DNA from: Chloroflexota bacterium
GTDB lineage: Bacteria; Chloroflexota; Dehalococcoidia; UBA1151; TMED-70
Direction: 5' to 3'
Length of the DNA: 8,557 bases
Assembly: GCA_002719425.1 (NCBI GenBank)
Contig: PBHA01000010.1
Location: 8,620-17,176, forward strand
The notes under the pieces are model-generated. The model was not told the DNA's origin and ran no database searches. It saw only the letters and a list, made by a program, of their open reading frames with translations. The first letter of the stretch is position 1. The number at the start of each line of letters is the position of its first letter. Shown here piece by piece: positions 7,968-8,557 of this stretch. The translations under genes and the position numbers were made by a program.

Positions 7968-8557
7968 ATGAAGAGATCAATAATGATAATTTCGATCGTA
8001 ACTGCTTCATTATTCATGTACGCATGTGCTGGAGCTACAGGGCCTGCTGGAGCTGATGGAGCAGCTGGAGCGCCAGGACTACCAGGTGAACCAGGAATAT
8101 CTGGAGATCCAGGAGCACCAGGACTACCAGGTGAGCCAGGAGCACCAGGAGCACCAGGAAATCCGGGGGCAGCTGGAGCTGATGGAATTGATGGGGTTCC
8201 AGGAATACCAGGAGTGCCAGGTAAGGATGGTAAAGCTGGATCTACATCAGGGCTAACAGCAGTTGGATCAGGTGGTTCAAGTACTATTGAATGGAGTAGA
8301 AATGCTGCAAACATAGATGTTCATCTAATTGGATCAGGATTTACACCTAATGCTGAAATTACAATATCAGCTGTAAACACAGCAGGATTTGCTAAGAACA
8401 TAGTTGGTGTTGACAAATCAGGAGTTTCTTCCCTTAGTGCAGATGGTGCAGGATCATTTGAAGAAACAATTTCATTACCAACAAGCTCATTCTCATGGCC
8501 AGAGGATGACGACAATGGAATATTTCCTATTGCAATAACAGCTTCAGGTGGAGGTGA
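7968..8557 (+). CDS. Collagen-like (Gly-X-Y) putative lipoprotein with Ig-like domain, partial at the 3' end
   Basis: Open to the window edge: 196 codons with no stop. Residues 1-19 form a signal peptide (Lys-Arg, then a hydrophobic stretch [12 protein letters not shown]) ending at Cys20. The box Met-Tyr-Ala-Cys is an off-consensus lipobox because Met replaces the usual Leu at -3. Residues 22-93 are 24 unbroken Gly-X-Y triplets rich in Pro and Ala with GEP, GDP and GKD charged triplets, so a trimeric collagen-like stalk directly after the anchor is likely. Residues 94-196 are Ser/Thr/Gly-rich and beta-prone. [12 protein letters not shown] (122-133), ADGAGSF (158-164) and FPIAITASG (186-194) resemble extracellular Ig-like repeats. 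A surface or envelope location is inferred; ligand and function are unknown. The ATG has a good site, AAAGGGG, 7 nt upstream (7957-7960). Glycine codons are mostly GGA and proline CCA, matching the AT-leaning host style, so recent transfer is not indicated. Confidence 0.82.
   Translation, partial: MKRSIMIISIVTASLFMYACAGATGPAGADGAAGAPGLPGEPGISGDPGAPGLPGEPGAPGAPGNPGAAGADGIDGVPGIPGVPGKDGKAGSTSGLTAVGSGGSSTIEWSRNAANIDVHLIGSGFTPNAEITISAVNTAGFAKNIVGVDKSGVSSLSADGAGSFEETISLPTSSFSWPEDDDNGIFPIAITASGGG
8031..8246 (+). repeat. Collagen-type Gly-X-Y coding repeat
   Basis: 216 bp encode 24 triplets with glycine every third residue. At DNA level a 30-bp block encoding [10 protein letters not shown] occurs at 8067-8096 and again at 8112-8141, with 28 of 30 bases identical and a 45-bp offset. 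This suggests growth by 45-bp (15-residue) duplication. A second smaller echo encodes AGADG at about 8046 and 8172. The tract is much richer in G+C than its surroundings because of the Gly, Pro and Ala codons. Such arrays can vary in length between strains. Confidence 0.85.

Noticed and set aside
8026..8256. Plus-strand 76-codon ORF rich in Gln, Glu and Leu
   Set aside because: Out-of-frame reading of the collagen repeat. Its regularity comes from the DNA repeat, and it starts inside the lipoprotein gene without its own ribosome-binding site.
7889..8314. Minus-strand 141-codon ORF that also looks collagen-like (Pro-Gly-Ala/Ser repeats)
   Set aside because: It is the mirror image of the real gene. 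The complement of Gly-Pro-rich codons (GGA, CCA, GCA) reads as Pro-Gly-X in one antisense frame. It has no signal peptide before the repeat, its tail runs through AT-rich promoter DNA, and the plus frame has signal peptide, ribosome-binding site and a continuous ORF. Automatic annotation could easily choose the wrong strand here.
8321..8515. Minus-strand 64-codon ORF
   Set aside because: Antisense to the Ig-like part of the lipoprotein gene, with no family motif or ribosome-binding site.

Overview
This is an AT-rich bacterial chromosomal window (roughly one third G+C by eye). It carries seven complete housekeeping genes and the 5' part of an unusual surface-protein gene. No rRNA, tRNA, CRISPR array, insertion sequence or phage gene is visible.

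Layout. Positions 1-168 hold a likely extended -10 promoter for purA, and possibly a second promoter firing leftward off the window edge. purA (169-1449, +) encodes adenylosuccinate synthase. It runs tail to tail into the last gene of a minus-strand cluster, and the two stop codons share the tetramer TTAA. Read in the direction of transcription, that cluster is rpsO (S15), pnp (PNPase), dapB, asd, dapA, and a YvcK/CofD-family gene (7542 down to 1446). Spacing between genes is 67 bp after rpsO and then only 1-5 bp, so pnp through yvcK looks like one translationally coupled operon. A 425-bp divergent intergenic region (7543-7967) separates rpsO from a plus-strand gene starting at 7968, which runs off the right edge. 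That gene encodes a lipoprotein-like signal peptide, 24 uninterrupted collagen-type Gly-X-Y triplets and then a beta-rich, Ig-like segment.

How the genes work together. Asd, DapA and DapB perform successive steps from aspartyl phosphate to tetrahydrodipicolinate on the way to diaminopimelate and lysine. They are co-transcribed with RNA-turnover and ribosomal genes (pnp, rpsO). A YvcK-like protein, whose relatives affect central carbon metabolism and cell-wall precursor supply, comes last. Aspartokinase and the later dap genes are not in the window.

Organism. The rpsO-pnp linkage to dap/asd genes resembles the B. subtilis region (rpsO, pnpA ... asd, dapG, dapA) and the actinobacterial region (rpsO, gpsI, M16 protease, dapB), so a Terrabacteria-type lineage is suggested. 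The low G+C, compact spacing and Ig-like surface protein would fit a streamlined marine Chloroflexota (SAR202/Dehalococcoidia-like) genome, but this is inference from gene order and style, not proven by the sequence.

The parts most worth a second look are the collagen-like lipoprotein and its promoter region with a 26-bp imperfect palindrome, the rpsO leader (TTG start and a hairpin that would hide its GGGG ribosome-binding site), and the hairpin at the dapA/yvcK junction.
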